A stretch of DNA of 31,247 nucleotides. Source: a virus. The notes under the pieces are model-generated. The model was not told where the DNA came from. It did no database searches and saw only the letters and a list, made by a program, of their open reading frames with translations. The first letter of the stretch is position 1. Each line of letters begins with the position of its first letter. The DNA is taken from IMG/VR virus record IMGVR_UViG_3300006753_000036, positions 1-31,247 of that record; one strand, given 5' to 3'. Below, in pieces: positions 9,922-19,138 of the stretch. A program made the position numbers and the translations under genes.

Positions 9922-11877
9922 ATGAGCCAGAAGCGCTCCCGCGAGATAGCGGAGCGTTTGACGGCTACGGAGAAGTTCAAGGACTTCCCCTGGTTCTGCG
10001 AGACGTACCTGAGGGTCCTGAACCGCCCAGAAACATCCATGCACGGAAAGATCGGGGAGACCGTCAGCCTCCAGCTGAACCCAATCCAGCTGGACTTCTA
10101 CAAGAGGCTCCAGGAGGCCAGGGACAAGGGGAGGCCGGGTAGGTTCATCGTGCTCAAGGCTAGGCGGATGGGGCTCAGCACGGTCACCCAGGCCTTCGCC
10201 TTCCATCAGTGCCTCACCAACAGGGACCGCAGGGCGTTCGTTACGGCGGTAGATCGCATCACGACGAACAACATCTTTCTCATGGCGAAGAAGATGTACG
10301 ACAACCTCCCGAGCAAGGGGGTCGACGGCGGGAAGCCAAAGAAGTACGACACCCCAGAAGAACTGCTCGCGGCGCTGGATAAGACAGTCGACACCCAGGA
10401 CCTCCGCCCCGAGCTCAGGAGGAACAACGACAACGAGCTCTGGATGACCCACCCTCTGGATGAGACGGCGGGGCTGAACTCCAGGTTCGAGGTCTCCGTG
10501 GCCGATGCCGTTCACTCCACGCGCGGGTTTGAGATCCACTACTTCCACGGAAGCGAGCTGGCATTCTGGAACGACCCAGAAACCTTCATGCTCGGGCTGA
10601 TGCAGACGATCTCAGATGACCCCGAGACTTTCGTTGTCCTCGAGTCCACGGCTAACGGCTCTGGCGGATACTTCCACCGAGAGTTCTGGAAGGCCTGGAG
10701 GGGAGAGGACAGTAAGGGGAACAAGGTAGACAGCGATTGGGAGGCGATCTTCTACCCCTGGCATGCGATGCCGAACTACGCGAGACCCCTGCCGGAGGGA
10801 GTGTCCTCGGAGGATGTCCTTTCTCGGTTTGACGATGTGTTGGTTGGGATGATCCAAGAGTACGACCTCACTCCCGAGCAGGCCCACTGGGCCCACAAGA
10901 CTTGGATGGATAAGTGCCAGGGAGATTGGGACCTATTTAAGCAGGAGTACCCCGGGAAGCCGGAAGAGGCCTTTGCGTTCTCGGCAAGCCGTGTTTTCGA
11001 GGAGCCGCACCTTGCGGTCATTGAGAAGGCTGGTGTCAGGGAGCCCATCTTCGTTGGGAGCATTACGGATGAGTCCGGTCAGGACTTTTCGGACAAGCGG
11101 TTGAACTTGGCTGGCTACATGGAGCCCACCCTTGTGAGGAAGAGCCTTGCTGACGACGACTCTCTGTGGGTCTGGGAGCATCCAAAGGAGGGGGTCGAGT
11201 ACATTGTTGCTGTGGACCCGTCCTCGGGGAGGTCTTCTGGGGATTACACTGCTATCCAGGTAATCCGGGCCGATACCCGCGTGCAAGTGGCTGAGTTTCG
11301 TGGTCACCTAGAGGCCATTCCAACGTCAGCAAAGGCAGTCCTTCTGGCCCTTTATTACAACGATGCCCTTGTGTCTTGGGAGATCAATGGGGTGGGTCAC
11401 GCGGTTTCTCTTGGAATCATGCAGACTGAGTACTGGAATCTGTATCAGCGGGAGCACCTTGAGTCAGTGAACTTTGAGGCTAGGTATGGGTGGAGTACAA
11501 CAATAGCGACAAAGCCAGTGATGGTTCACGTCGGGATTGATATTGTCGGTTCGAGGATGCCTGTCATCCGTAGCTCGAGGCTGGTCAAGGAAATGCGGAT
11601 GTTCATGGAGTTGACAAAGAAGGCCACGAACTCGGTGGCCCTGGTGGCTGGAGACGAGATGCACAAGCGTGTCAAGGTTGGAGCTCCCCCGGGAGAGTAT
11701 GACGACCTAGTTATGGCATGGCTCCAGGCCCAGGCCGTTTGTGATATGGAGCACGGGGCTGCCAATCGGGAGGACCCGAGAAGGCGGGAAGATCCACCAC
11801 CGAACTACGGTGTGTGGGATGACGACGATGACATGCGCCCGGCCCAGAGGCCGGGTGTTGGCTCGAGGTGGTTGTAA
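9922..11877 (+). CDS. Terminase large subunit (651 aa)
   Basis: The packaging motor ATPase and nuclease. I chose ATG 9922, preceded by AGGAAGG, over GTG 9907. With this start: Walker A-like KARRMGLST at 79-87; Walker B region HYFHGSELAF at 206-215, with acidic E212; coupling motif ESTANG at 241-246; nuclease domain of RNase H fold with YIVAVDPSSG at 428-437 (D432), VSWEING at 484-490 (E487) and EYDDLVMAW at 592-600 (D594 or D595). Length and order are normal for a full two-domain large terminase. It cuts concatemeric DNA and pumps it through the portal encoded next; its stop overlaps the portal start (TAATG). Confidence 0.97.
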   Translation: MSQKRSREIAERLTATEKFKDFPWFCETYLRVLNRPETSMHGKIGETVSLQLNPIQLDFYKRLQEARDKGRPGRFIVLKARRMGLSTVTQAFAFHQCLTNRDRRAFVTAVDRITTNNIFLMAKKMYDNLPSKGVDGGKPKKYDTPEELLAALDKTVDTQDLRPELRRNNDNELWMTHPLDETAGLNSRFEVSVADAVHSTRGFEIHYFHGSELAFWNDPETFMLGLMQTISDDPETFVVLESTANGSGGYFHREFWKAWRGEDSKGNKVDSDWEAIFYPWHAMPNYARPLPEGVSSEDVLSRFDDVLVGMIQEYDLTPEQAHWAHKTWMDKCQGDWDLFKQEYPGKPEEAFAFSASRVFEEPHLAVIEKAGVREPIFVGSITDESGQDFSDKRLNLAGYMEPTLVRKSLADDDSLWVWEHPKEGVEYIVAVDPSSGRSSGDYTAIQVIRADTRVQVAEFRGHLEAIPTSAKAVLLALYYNDALVSWEINGVGHAVSLGIMQTEYWNLYQREHLESVNFEARYGWSTTIATKPVMVHVGIDIVGSRMPVIRSSRLVKEMRMFMELTKKATNSVALVAGDEMHKRVKVGAPPGEYDDLVMAWLQAQAVCDMEHGAANREDPRRREDPPPNYGVWDDDDDMRPAQRPGVGSRWL

Positions 11878-13811
11878 TGGCGAGGTTCGATCCAACCAAG
11901 CTCCCTGTGAAGAAGGAGAAGGCTTCTGCCTTGCTCGATAAGGTGCTGGACGCAGAGTCGATAATTCGCAAGGCGCACTTCGACGATTGGCGTCGACTGA
12001 TTGACTCGTATCGTCTGGGCGTGGAGCGACCCCAGGGGGACCATGGCCTTGCTTTGATCTCCGCGTCGATTGACGCGATTAAGCCCCACATTTTCCACAA
12101 CGACCCATCCATCTACGCCAAGCCACGCAATCCGTCCGAGCTTGGCGAGGAGAAGCGGAAGGCAAAGTTGACCCAGGCGGCCCTCATGTACGAGTGGGAG
12201 GAGGGCGGGTTCAACAATGAGTGCCAGAAGGTTCTCGACGATGCGCTGATCCTCTCTGCTGGTATCGGGCGGATCACGTACCAGCCTGCGGGGGTTTTTG
12301 TCCCCGTTGAGGACTATGATCGGGACCTCGACGAGGATGAGGTCGACGAAGACGACTCGGTCATGCAGACGATTCGTGATCGCCTCGAGGAGCTGGGCAT
12401 TCCCCCAGACCGAGCCGCGGCCCACGCGACGTTGATTCGCGTTTCGCCCTTCAATTGGATATTCCCCCCTGGCTACGACGAGATCCACAGGATGCCTTGG
12501 GTGGCTGTTCGTCACTTAATCCACATCGATGAGATCAAGAACGACGACCGGTTCGCCAACACAAACCACCTAAACCCGGACAAGGTGAAGTCTCTTGATG
12601 AGCTCAACGAAGACGGTGTTGGGAACGTTTGGCGAAAGGAAGAGGCTGAGCATATCGAGGTCTATGAGATCTGGTATCACGATTGGGCTAGCCGGGTTGT
12701 TCGGGTGGGGGGTCGCAAGAAGCGTCGGCGGGTCAAGGAACTGAGGGTCCTGTGGGCTTGCCAGCAGCCGAATGCCAAGAGCGACGGGCCAACCATCTTG
12801 AAGCACGCACTCTCCCCCCTGGACATGGAGGGGTATCCCTTCGTGGACCTCCGGTTCGAGAAGGTCAACGATCAGTTTTATGGGATCTCCCTTGTCCACA
12901 AGATGCTCCCGATAGCGGAACGACTGCAGCGCCTAGTAGACGGGGCTGTCGCGGGGCTCGAGGCGTCCATGGCGCTGAAGACAATCTACAAGGATGGAAT
13001 CTTCGACAAGCAGGCTAAGGCCGCCCTTGGGTCGAAGACACCTCAGATGGTTGCCGCGAAGAGCAAGAATGTGGCAGCCGACGTTCGGAACTTAGTCATG
13101 CCTGCATTCCCCCAGGAGTTCTTGGGGACCTTCAACATCCTCCGTGGGATCATGAACGAAGTTGGCGCTGGCGATGAGGCGATGCGCGGCGGGAGGAGTT
13201 CCGCGAAGTCAGCGACGGAGGTCTCCTACCGAGCCGCTATGCACGCTGGTCGCTCCGAGTCGAAGCTCCGAACTTTCGAGGTGTTCGTCCGTACTGTTGC
13301 GAGGAAGACACTGCAGATCATGCAGCAGTTCTACGATGCTCAGCGTTGGGTTCGGATCACAGGAGAGGAGCTCCCGATGTCGTACACAAGGCACGACATC
13401 CGGGGCGAGTTCGACGTTGGCGTCCACGCAGGCTCGATGAAGCCGATTGGTCCCGAGGCTGAGCGCCAGGCCTACATTGGATTTATGAACGCCCTAGCTG
13501 CGGCAGCCCAAGCGCTTACCGTGGCCCAGGTGCCCCCGGATGCAGTCGCGCTCTTCTACAACAAGGCTCTCTCTCTCTGGGAACAGGACAGTCCCGAACT
13601 CAGGGACAGTTTTGCTCAACTCTTCGGACAGGCCGCGACCCAGGCTGGCGCGGCTCCACCGCAGGTTCCGCCTGGAGAGGCGGGAGGTCCTGGGCCAGAG
13701 GAGTCGATTGCTGCCGGCGCGGCAGTAAACCCAGCAACGGGAGAGCCACTAACCATTCCGGCCGCAGCGCAGCCGTCATTTGCCCCGTCCCCCGGGGTTC
13801 CAACTTTCTAG
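11877..13811 (+). CDS. Portal protein (644 aa)
   Basis: The dodecameric DNA gate at the capsid vertex. Start ATG 11877 overlaps the terminase stop (TAATG); an in-frame GTG at 11868 is less likely. The protein has the long helical portal layout: an N-terminal part with DALILSAGIGRITYQP, a middle VYEIWYHDW strand and stem region YGISLVHKMLPIAERLQRLV, then a conserved core with ILRGIMNEVGAGDEAMRGGR. The C-terminus is alanine and proline-rich. Order directly after the terminase is diagnostic. The length and style fit podovirus portals of the P22 or marine-podovirus kind rather than siphovirus ones; that subgroup is inference. Confidence 0.95.
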   Translation: MARFDPTKLPVKKEKASALLDKVLDAESIIRKAHFDDWRRLIDSYRLGVERPQGDHGLALISASIDAIKPHIFHNDPSIYAKPRNPSELGEEKRKAKLTQAALMYEWEEGGFNNECQKVLDDALILSAGIGRITYQPAGVFVPVEDYDRDLDEDEVDEDDSVMQTIRDRLEELGIPPDRAAAHATLIRVSPFNWIFPPGYDEIHRMPWVAVRHLIHIDEIKNDDRFANTNHLNPDKVKSLDELNEDGVGNVWRKEEAEHIEVYEIWYHDWASRVVRVGGRKKRRRVKELRVLWACQQPNAKSDGPTILKHALSPLDMEGYPFVDLRFEKVNDQFYGISLVHKMLPIAERLQRLVDGAVAGLEASMALKTIYKDGIFDKQAKAALGSKTPQMVAAKSKNVAADVRNLVMPAFPQEFLGTFNILRGIMNEVGAGDEAMRGGRSSAKSATEVSYRAAMHAGRSESKLRTFEVFVRTVARKTLQIMQQFYDAQRWVRITGEELPMSYTRHDIRGEFDVGVHAGSMKPIGPEAERQAYIGFMNALAAAAQALTVAQVPPDAVALFYNKALSLWEQDSPELRDSFAQLFGQAATQAGAAPPQVPPGEAGGPGPEESIAAGAAVNPATGEPLTIPAAAQPSFAPSPGVPTF

Positions 13812-13823
13812 GAAGGAAGTTAC

Positions 13824-14390
13824 ATGCCTATTTACACACTAAAGTGCATCCGGTGCGAGCACTCGTCTGGACAGGGGTTCACTGTTTCTGGGTTTAAGGC
13901 CCAGGAGCAGCAGAAGTTCCTGTTCCTCCACTGCCCTCGATGCAAGAGGCGGGGAACCCTCAGTCACGACTTCATGGCAGACGCCCGGAGTCAGGTGATT
14001 CATCGCGACGAGTACACGTTCCACGAGAACGCCCCGGAAGACCACCTTGTGAACAAGACCGTGACCAAGGCAGAGGCTAAGGCGATCTTGAAGAAGCATG
14101 GCTTGGTTGAGGCCGGGGTTGCGCCTAAGCGCAAGTCAACAAGCAGTACGCGGATATACACCCAAGCTGAGATTGTGGAGCGCTGGGCTGCCAAGCGGGC
14201 AGCTCAGGCGGACGAGCCCACTGAAAACAATCAAGTAGCCGTTGACACAGATGTAGTAGAAGGGGATACGATTATCGCCAAGACTTGGCCCGCCCTCAAA
14301 GCGCAAGCCAAGTCATTGGGGCTTATAGTTCCAAGTACAACGAAGAGGCCCGAACTTGAGCGACTGGTTCGGGAGCAACTCAATACTTAG
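13824..14390 (+). CDS. Zinc-ribbon and SAP-like accessory protein (188 aa)
   Basis: A 188-aa protein from ATG 13824 with AGGAAGGAAG upstream. C8-IR-C11 and C37-PR-C40 form an N-terminal zinc ribbon of FmdB-like spacing. The middle is basic and helical (KTVTKAEAKAILKKHGLVEA). Residues 154-188 (TWPALKAQAKSLGLIVPSTT then KRPELERLVREQ) match the SAP or HeH helix-extension-helix pattern associated with DNA binding. It lies between portal and scaffold, so a head-assembly or DNA-associated accessory role is likely, but I cannot name it more closely. Confidence 0.8.
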   Translation: MPIYTLKCIRCEHSSGQGFTVSGFKAQEQQKFLFLHCPRCKRRGTLSHDFMADARSQVIHRDEYTFHENAPEDHLVNKTVTKAEAKAILKKHGLVEAGVAPKRKSTSSTRIYTQAEIVERWAAKRAAQADEPTENNQVAVDTDVVEGDTIIAKTWPALKAQAKSLGLIVPSTTKRPELERLVREQLNT

Positions 14391-14408
14391 TCGCAACCTG
14401 GAGATTCC

Positions 14409-15374
14409 GTGAATCCAGAGCTTGGCAACGACAACCCAGAAGTCAGCGAAGACGTAGGTGTTGGCGATAACTCCCCGGTGGCCACCGAGGAGATCGACAC
14501 ACAGACTGATGAGCAGGCTAGTGGGACCGATGGCTCGAGCGATGGTGAAGACGGTTCAGGGTCGTTCTGGTCGGGGAATCCCCTCGAACTGGCGCCCGAA
14601 AACCTCGCCATCTACCGAGAGATGCAATCCGGCCTTACCAAGAAGACTCAAGAGCTTGCCGACATGCGGCGGGATTACGAGTCTGACAGGGTCAGACTGC
14701 AGGATAACCAAACCCAACTCCAACAGGCTTTCCTAGCGCTTCAGGCGCAACAGGCAGGCCAAAGGCCGAATGGTGGGGCCGACAATAGCGACCAGGAGAC
14801 TGGACCCTCTGTTGACGAACTGCGCGAGCGGTTCACCGCAAGAGCTCAAGATGGAGATGGTTTTGGTGCCCTACTCGAGGTGATGGACGCCCGCCTCAAG
14901 GCAAACCCCGGCTCTTCGGAGAAGGAAGTTGCGTTGAGGCAGGAGATTGAGCAACTCAAGCAGCAGGTTCATTCGGTGTCGGAGACGTTTGCTCCGCACC
15001 GGGAGGCCAGCCGCTTGAATGCGATATTTGAGGACATGAAGGGCGGTCAGTACAGGGAGTTCCGCGACGAGCGTGTTCAGGGTCAGGTTCGCCAGATCTT
15101 GGACTCGAACGACCCGACTATCACCAAGCTTCTCTCGTCGGGGACGGAGGACGCCTATCGGGCAGCCTTGTCTCTGGCGGGAGAACGAGCCATTCGAGCG
15201 GTCAATGAGGGCCGTTTGATCGACAATGCCAAGCGAAGAGCCGAAGCAGCTCCTCCAGCAACTCAGGCCGGGACGGCCTCTTCACCCGTAGGATCCACGG
15301 CAACTATGTCCATGGACGAAATCCTCGATGCGGTGTTGGGGCAGAATTCCGAGCTGGGCGGTCGGTTGAGTTAG
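14409..15374 (+). CDS. Probable scaffolding protein (321 aa)
   Basis: A 321-aa protein starting at GTG 14409 after GGAG. The first 50 residues are highly acidic (DNPEVSEDVGVGDNSPVATE). Residues about 65-115 (MQSGLTKKTQELADMRRDYE and on, glutamine-rich) and 175-200 (EKEVALRQEIEQLKQQVHSV) are coiled-coil-like; the C-terminus has an alanine-rich linker and a short final helix (MDEILDAVLGQNSELGGRL). This composition and the position immediately before the coat gene are typical of phage scaffolds, which template the procapsid and are then released. Sequence similarity to a named family is not evident. Confidence 0.85.
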   Translation: MNPELGNDNPEVSEDVGVGDNSPVATEEIDTQTDEQASGTDGSSDGEDGSGSFWSGNPLELAPENLAIYREMQSGLTKKTQELADMRRDYESDRVRLQDNQTQLQQAFLALQAQQAGQRPNGGADNSDQETGPSVDELRERFTARAQDGDGFGALLEVMDARLKANPGSSEKEVALRQEIEQLKQQVHSVSETFAPHREASRLNAIFEDMKGGQYREFRDERVQGQVRQILDSNDPTITKLLSSGTEDAYRAALSLAGERAIRAVNEGRLIDNAKRRAEAAPPATQAGTASSPVGSTATMSMDEILDAVLGQNSELGGRLS

Positions 15375-15393
15375 CTAGGCTTGCGAGGATACA

Positions 15394-16476
15394 ATGGGCG
15401 CTCCATTTTCAACCACACTTAGTGACTACACGAAGGCATTTTCGCTGACGTGGGGCGCTTCCTGGGAAAAGCTTGTTTGGCTTATCCTGGAGCAGTCGCC
15501 TCTCTTGTACCTTATGTATAAGAAGGGGGCTATCCATCTGGAAGCAGCACCCTACGCGCGGATTCCGTTCGTACACGCCGAAAACCCTAACGTTCAGACC
15601 TACCAGGGATCCCAGGTACTGAACACCGCTGACAGCGAGTTCGCCAAGCCGTTCATTTGGGACAGCTGGGGTCAGATCTCCTGCCAGTCGGTCGTCGCTT
15701 GCGACAAGGTGGACCTTAACCAGAACGCGAAGCGTCAGATCGGCAAACTTCTTGATGCCGAGCTCACGCAGTGCGCGATCACAATGCGGAACTACATCGA
15801 GGAGCAACTCCACACTGCAAGCAGCGTGAGTGGCGACATCGACGGTATCCGCGGGATGATCGACTTTGCTACCCCAGCCACTCAGACCGGCACGGTTGGC
15901 AACGTCACCAAGAACGCGACCTACCACCACAACCAGTACCAGTCGATTGGCGGCGGCTTCATGACGCAGGGTATTCCGACCTGGACTAAGCTCTATCGAG
16001 AGTGCGCCAAGTTCGGACGTCGCCCTGACGTGATGCTGGTCGATCCGGCTGTCTACGATGGCTACGAGGAGTGGTGTGGTCCCGAGCGAGCCCTGGTTGA
16101 CGAGGACATGGGAAGCGCCGGCTTCACTAGCCTCCGATTCAAGGGCGCTCAGGTCATTCCCGACTACAACATCACTGAGAACAGTGGTGAAGGCTTCATG
16201 TTGAACCTGACGGGCGGCTCTCCGAGCGGCGCTTCGGGCCACAACTTTGAGCCTGGATACCTCGACCCCGTCAAGGGCAAGAGCAAGGGCCAGACGAACC
16301 TGGGCAATATGAAGCTTTGGATTAACCCCAACGCTCACTTCTTCATGGATGACTGGCGCCTCGCGCAGGAACAGTGGGCTTGGATTTCCAAGACCAAGTT
16401 CCACGGCATCCTTACCGTAAACAATCTCCGCGAGCAGGGTTGCTTTGACTTCGCTGGCGGGGCTTACAGCGCCTAG
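15394..16476 (+). CDS. Major capsid protein (360 aa)
   Basis: The coat protein, from ATG 15394 with GCGAGGA upstream. Features fit an HK97-fold coat of podovirus type: an early FxxTWGASWEKLVW helix, PYARIPFVHAENPN strands, a spine-helix region LNQNAKRQIGKLLDAELTQC, IGGGFMTQGIPTWTKLYREC, then RPDVMLVDPAVYDGYEEWCG and the terminal domain ending QEQWAWISKTKFHGILTVNN. There is no obvious N-terminal delta domain, which agrees with a separate scaffold gene upstream. Even codon use and a strong ribosome site suit high expression. Confidence 0.93.
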   Translation: MGAPFSTTLSDYTKAFSLTWGASWEKLVWLILEQSPLLYLMYKKGAIHLEAAPYARIPFVHAENPNVQTYQGSQVLNTADSEFAKPFIWDSWGQISCQSVVACDKVDLNQNAKRQIGKLLDAELTQCAITMRNYIEEQLHTASSVSGDIDGIRGMIDFATPATQTGTVGNVTKNATYHHNQYQSIGGGFMTQGIPTWTKLYRECAKFGRRPDVMLVDPAVYDGYEEWCGPERALVDEDMGSAGFTSLRFKGAQVIPDYNITENSGEGFMLNLTGGSPSGASGHNFEPGYLDPVKGKSKGQTNLGNMKLWINPNAHFFMDDWRLAQEQWAWISKTKFHGILTVNNLREQGCFDFAGGAYSA

Positions 16477-16490
16477 AAAGGAGCACTGAA

Positions 16491-17069
16491 ATGTCTGTTG
16501 GAAACGGAAAAAGTAGAATCATTTCAGTCGTCAATAACGTCGTCGGAAGTGACGCCGCTGGCGTTGATCTGAAGTTTGGCGAGGTTGTTGCTATCGACCA
16601 GAACGGGGCGGTCACTGACGCTGGCCCCTCGGCCATCGATCCCTATGCTGAGGTCACCGAGGTCCCAACCATCGGCGTTGTGACTGCCGCAAATGGCATC
16701 AAGTCTGGTGACACGGGTCCGGTTTGTGTTGCTGGCGAGTGTGTGGCTTATATCGATCCGCACGACTCGGCACCAATGGTGATCGGCGCGTGGCTCAACA
16801 TCAGCACCGTTCAGCGCGGGGCTGGGGCGTCTGCCACCAACCTTGGAGCCCTCGGGTTCGTTGCCACGACGGTCTCGACGGCTCACGACAACGAGGGTGC
16901 GCTTGCCAATGAGGCGAACGGCTTCATCTATACGAAGCTGGTTCGCGCCAGGTTGATCAACGGCTCGCCAGCGGCCGCGACAGCCACGACCCTTGCTGCT
17001 AGCTCGACGACGGCAGCACTGGCCGTGGTCGAAGTGTTTAACAACCCGGCTGGTTTCGCGACCATCTAA
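16491..17069 (+). CDS. Putative capsid decoration or head-stabilising protein (192 aa)
   Basis: A 192-aa beta-rich protein from ATG 16491 with AAAGGAG upstream, immediately after the coat gene. It is rich in alanine, valine, threonine and glycine with short strands (VDLKFGEVVAIDQNGAVTDA, PTIGVVTAANGIKSGDTGPV) and few charged residues, similar in style to small capsid-surface proteins. The segment GDTGPVCVAGECVAYID resembles decoration-protein loops. It is followed by strong RNA hairpins, which would set its expression with the coat protein above later genes. Family not certain. Confidence 0.75.
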   Translation: MSVGNGKSRIISVVNNVVGSDAAGVDLKFGEVVAIDQNGAVTDAGPSAIDPYAEVTEVPTIGVVTAANGIKSGDTGPVCVAGECVAYIDPHDSAPMVIGAWLNISTVQRGAGASATNLGALGFVATTVSTAHDNEGALANEANGFIYTKLVRARLINGSPAAATATTLAASSTTAALAVVEVFNNPAGFATI

Positions 17070-17076
17070 CAAACTC

Positions 17077-17108
17077 GCCCGTCAGTCGCCATAGAGTCGC
17101 TGACGGGC
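17077..17108 (+). promoter_or_regulatory. Stem-loop after the decoration-like gene
   Basis: Perfect nine-pair stem GCCCGTCAG/CTGACGGGC with a 14-base loop, eight bases after the stop. There is no T-run, so it may protect or process mRNA rather than end transcription. Confidence 0.65.
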
Positions 17109-17120
17109 AACACGCCTGAG

Positions 17121-17144
17121 GGTGGGGGGTTTCGGCCCCCCACC
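17121..17144 (+). terminator. Strong GC hairpin, possible attenuator
   Basis: Perfect nine-pair stem GGTGGGGGG/CCCCCCACC with six-base loop TTTCGG. It is terminator-like in strength but followed by TAACC instead of a T-run, so partial termination or an RNA-stabilising role is more likely than full stop. Confidence 0.65.
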
Positions 17145-17171
17145 TAACCAGGTCGAGAAAGAGAGAGAGAA

Positions 17172-17714
17172 ATGGGAACTACTACTGCACCTACAGGCTT
17201 CGGTCGCGCTATCTGGAACGCCATCAAGGGTGGAAACCAAGTCCATGGCGTAGGCCTTGTCCCCGTGAGCGTCTCCTTTAGCCCGCCGGCTACCGGCACC
17301 TACAGTGTTCCGATCTTTACGGCGCCCACCTCCACGTTGGTGGGTAGTTGGAAGGTTGAGGCGGCATCCATCACCTGGGCTGGTGGCGATGTTGCTACTC
17401 ACGCCACCGACTACTGGTCGTTTCAGTTGCGGGCAAAGCAGGACACAAATAAGAACGGGTCCGTGGACCGGGACCAGGCGCTGCTTGGGACGGCAATGGC
17501 GTTTACTCCAGCGGGAGTTACCCTTCGAGAGTTTGCGCCAATCAAACTTGACGTAAGTGGGCCGGAGGCGGCAACGCCCCTGCCGGTGTTCCTTCAGAAG
17601 GATGACACGCTCTCCCTCGATGCTACGGACGTTGGCGGCGGTTCTCCCCAGGACATGTCTGGCCTGACCGTTACGGTCACCGTCTTTCTGCGGCATTCGC
17701 CTCCCGGTCGCTAG
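17172..17714 (+). CDS. Beta-rich virion-like protein of unknown role (180 aa)
   Basis: A 180-aa protein from ATG 17172 (MGTTTAPTGFGRAIWNAIKG...), with an unusual GAGAGAGAGA leader instead of a clear GGAG. Likely beta-strands alternate with glycine and threonine loops (VPVSVSFSPPATGTYSVPIF, TATIT-like runs) and the end TVTVTVFLRHSPPGR is a long strand. It is bracketed by strong hairpins at 17077-17144 and 17732-17763 and separated from both neighbours by 75-100 bases, so it forms its own RNA unit. It might be a second decoration or head-tail protein; I cannot assign it. Confidence 0.75.
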   Translation: MGTTTAPTGFGRAIWNAIKGGNQVHGVGLVPVSVSFSPPATGTYSVPIFTAPTSTLVGSWKVEAASITWAGGDVATHATDYWSFQLRAKQDTNKNGSVDRDQALLGTAMAFTPAGVTLREFAPIKLDVSGPEAATPLPVFLQKDDTLSLDATDVGGGSPQDMSGLTVTVTVFLRHSPPGR

Positions 17715-17731
17715 ACTCGGGTAATCTCTGG

Positions 17732-17763
17732 GGGTGCGGGGTGACCTGACTTGCCCCGCACCC
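17732..17763 (+). terminator. Strong GC hairpin, possible attenuator
   Basis: Perfect ten-pair stem GGGTGCGGGG/CCCCGCACCC with a 12-base loop, followed by TTAGA. The pairing is much stronger than needed for a local structure, yet the T-run is minimal. Confidence 0.65.
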
Positions 17764-17788
17764 TTAGACCCCCGAACTGGAGGCTCAG

Positions 17789-19129
17789 GTGGACTTCGCA
17801 ACACTCAAGCAGCGCCTGGGCAGAAGGCGCGGATTCGATGGAAACGAAGCCCGCCTCGGGGACTTCATCAACGATGCCTATCTGACCATCTGTGGTCGTC
17901 GTCAGACTTGGAGCTGGCTGCGTAGGACGCACCAGTTCAGCACCTACACCCCAGAGTCTGCAGCGGGAACAGGGACCTCTACTGGGGCCACGTTTACCAA
18001 CGGCAGCCGAACGGTTGCGAACATGACCACGCTAGCTGGGACGCCGGCTACGCTGCATACCCGCTCGGGAGCTCGACTCTCCTGCCCAGACGGGACGGTC
18101 CACCGGATAGCCAGTCACGACGCAACCACGAACGCCTATCTCGAGGCGATGTACGGTGGCGCGACGACGACGGCAACGAACCGGGACGCCTGGAAGATCT
18201 ACTGGGACGAGTACCCCCTCCCGGCGGGCACAGCGGGCATCGAGGCGATTGTCTGCACCGGAAACGGGTTCACCTACCATGTGCCCGAGCAGAGCCTTCT
18301 GCCGCAGCACATGAAGGCCCTGACCGTCAGGGACTACGACTCATACCCGCAGTACTACGCGGTTGAGCGACACACTCAGATCCCAGCCCCGGACACGGCC
18401 CCGACTATCGCGAGTACCGCCACTGCGGGCGGGAGCATGACCTCTGGGGCCTACAAGTATAAGTACTGCTACTTCAACACGAAGACGCAGGAACTCGGGC
18501 CGTTCTCCCCAGAGGCGTCGGTCACGATCAGCTCCGGGGCCGCAAACCTAGTCAACATCTCCTACGTCCGTCGAGCGGACTTCGGGGTAGCCATCTACCG
18601 GACAAAGGCTGATGGCTCGGAGTTCTTCCACCACCGAGTGACGTCGGACTTTGCGACAACAACACTCCAGGACATCACCGCAGACACGGGCCTTGGGTTC
18701 AAGCATGTCGACCTAGACATCGGCGGGGTTGCTCGGGGGACCAACATTGGCTCGGTGGCCCCCAGGGCGATTGAGATAAGCGGCTCAGAGCACATCAGGC
18801 TCTGGCCTCCCCCGGACGAGGAGTACGTTGTCGATGTGACTTACTTCGTTGCTCCGAGAGAAATGGTACTGGATACGGACATCCCTGCGGTGCCCCTTCA
18901 GTTCCAGCCGGCCATTCTGGACTTGGCGGAGAGTTACGCCCTTGGGGAAGGCGAGAACCACACTGCGGCGGGGCAGAAGCGAGGGATTGCCATGGAGATG
19001 GTTGAGCGCATGGAGCGGGACGAAGACTCTGACCCCGGAACGGTTGTTCAGATTGGGCGGGGAGATCCGGACGTTTACGGGGAGCATGTCGGAAACGGTC
19101 GCTGGCCGCGAACCGTGAGCACCTCGTAG
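17789..19129 (+). CDS. Head-tail adaptor-like protein with inserted beta module (446 aa)
   Basis: Starts at GTG 17789 after GGAGG. Residues 1-50 (RLGRRRGFDGNEARLGDFIN, then DAYLTICGRRQTWSWL) and 324-400 (APRAIEISGSEHIRLWPPPD, then YVVDVTYFVAPREMV and a final helix) resemble the helical and strand parts of podovirus head-tail adaptors that sit on the portal. Between them, at about 203-312, is an inserted beta-sandwich-like module (YKYKYCYFNTKTQELGPFSP and VAIYRTKADGSEFFHHRV) that looks related to one in the next protein. Adaptors are usually shorter, about 200-250 residues, so the module accounts for much of the extra length. Assigned by order and motif style. Confidence 0.75.
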   Translation: MDFATLKQRLGRRRGFDGNEARLGDFINDAYLTICGRRQTWSWLRRTHQFSTYTPESAAGTGTSTGATFTNGSRTVANMTTLAGTPATLHTRSGARLSCPDGTVHRIASHDATTNAYLEAMYGGATTTATNRDAWKIYWDEYPLPAGTAGIEAIVCTGNGFTYHVPEQSLLPQHMKALTVRDYDSYPQYYAVERHTQIPAPDTAPTIASTATAGGSMTSGAYKYKYCYFNTKTQELGPFSPEASVTISSGAANLVNISYVRRADFGVAIYRTKADGSEFFHHRVTSDFATTTLQDITADTGLGFKHVDLDIGGVARGTNIGSVAPRAIEISGSEHIRLWPPPDEEYVVDVTYFVAPREMVLDTDIPAVPLQFQPAILDLAESYALGEGENHTAAGQKRGIAMEMVERMERDEDSDPGTVVQIGRGDPDVYGEHVGNGRWPRTVSTS

Positions 19130-19138
19130 GGGGTTGGC

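Noticed and set aside
9586-10548. Long leftward frame opposite the terminase genes (320 aa)
   Set aside because: It is antisense to clear terminase motifs and is a high-GC shadow frame with no separate ribosome or start support.
15409-16404. Leftward 331-aa frame opposite the major capsid gene
   Set aside because: Shadow of the coat gene; the coat frame has the ribosome site, gene order and fold signatures.
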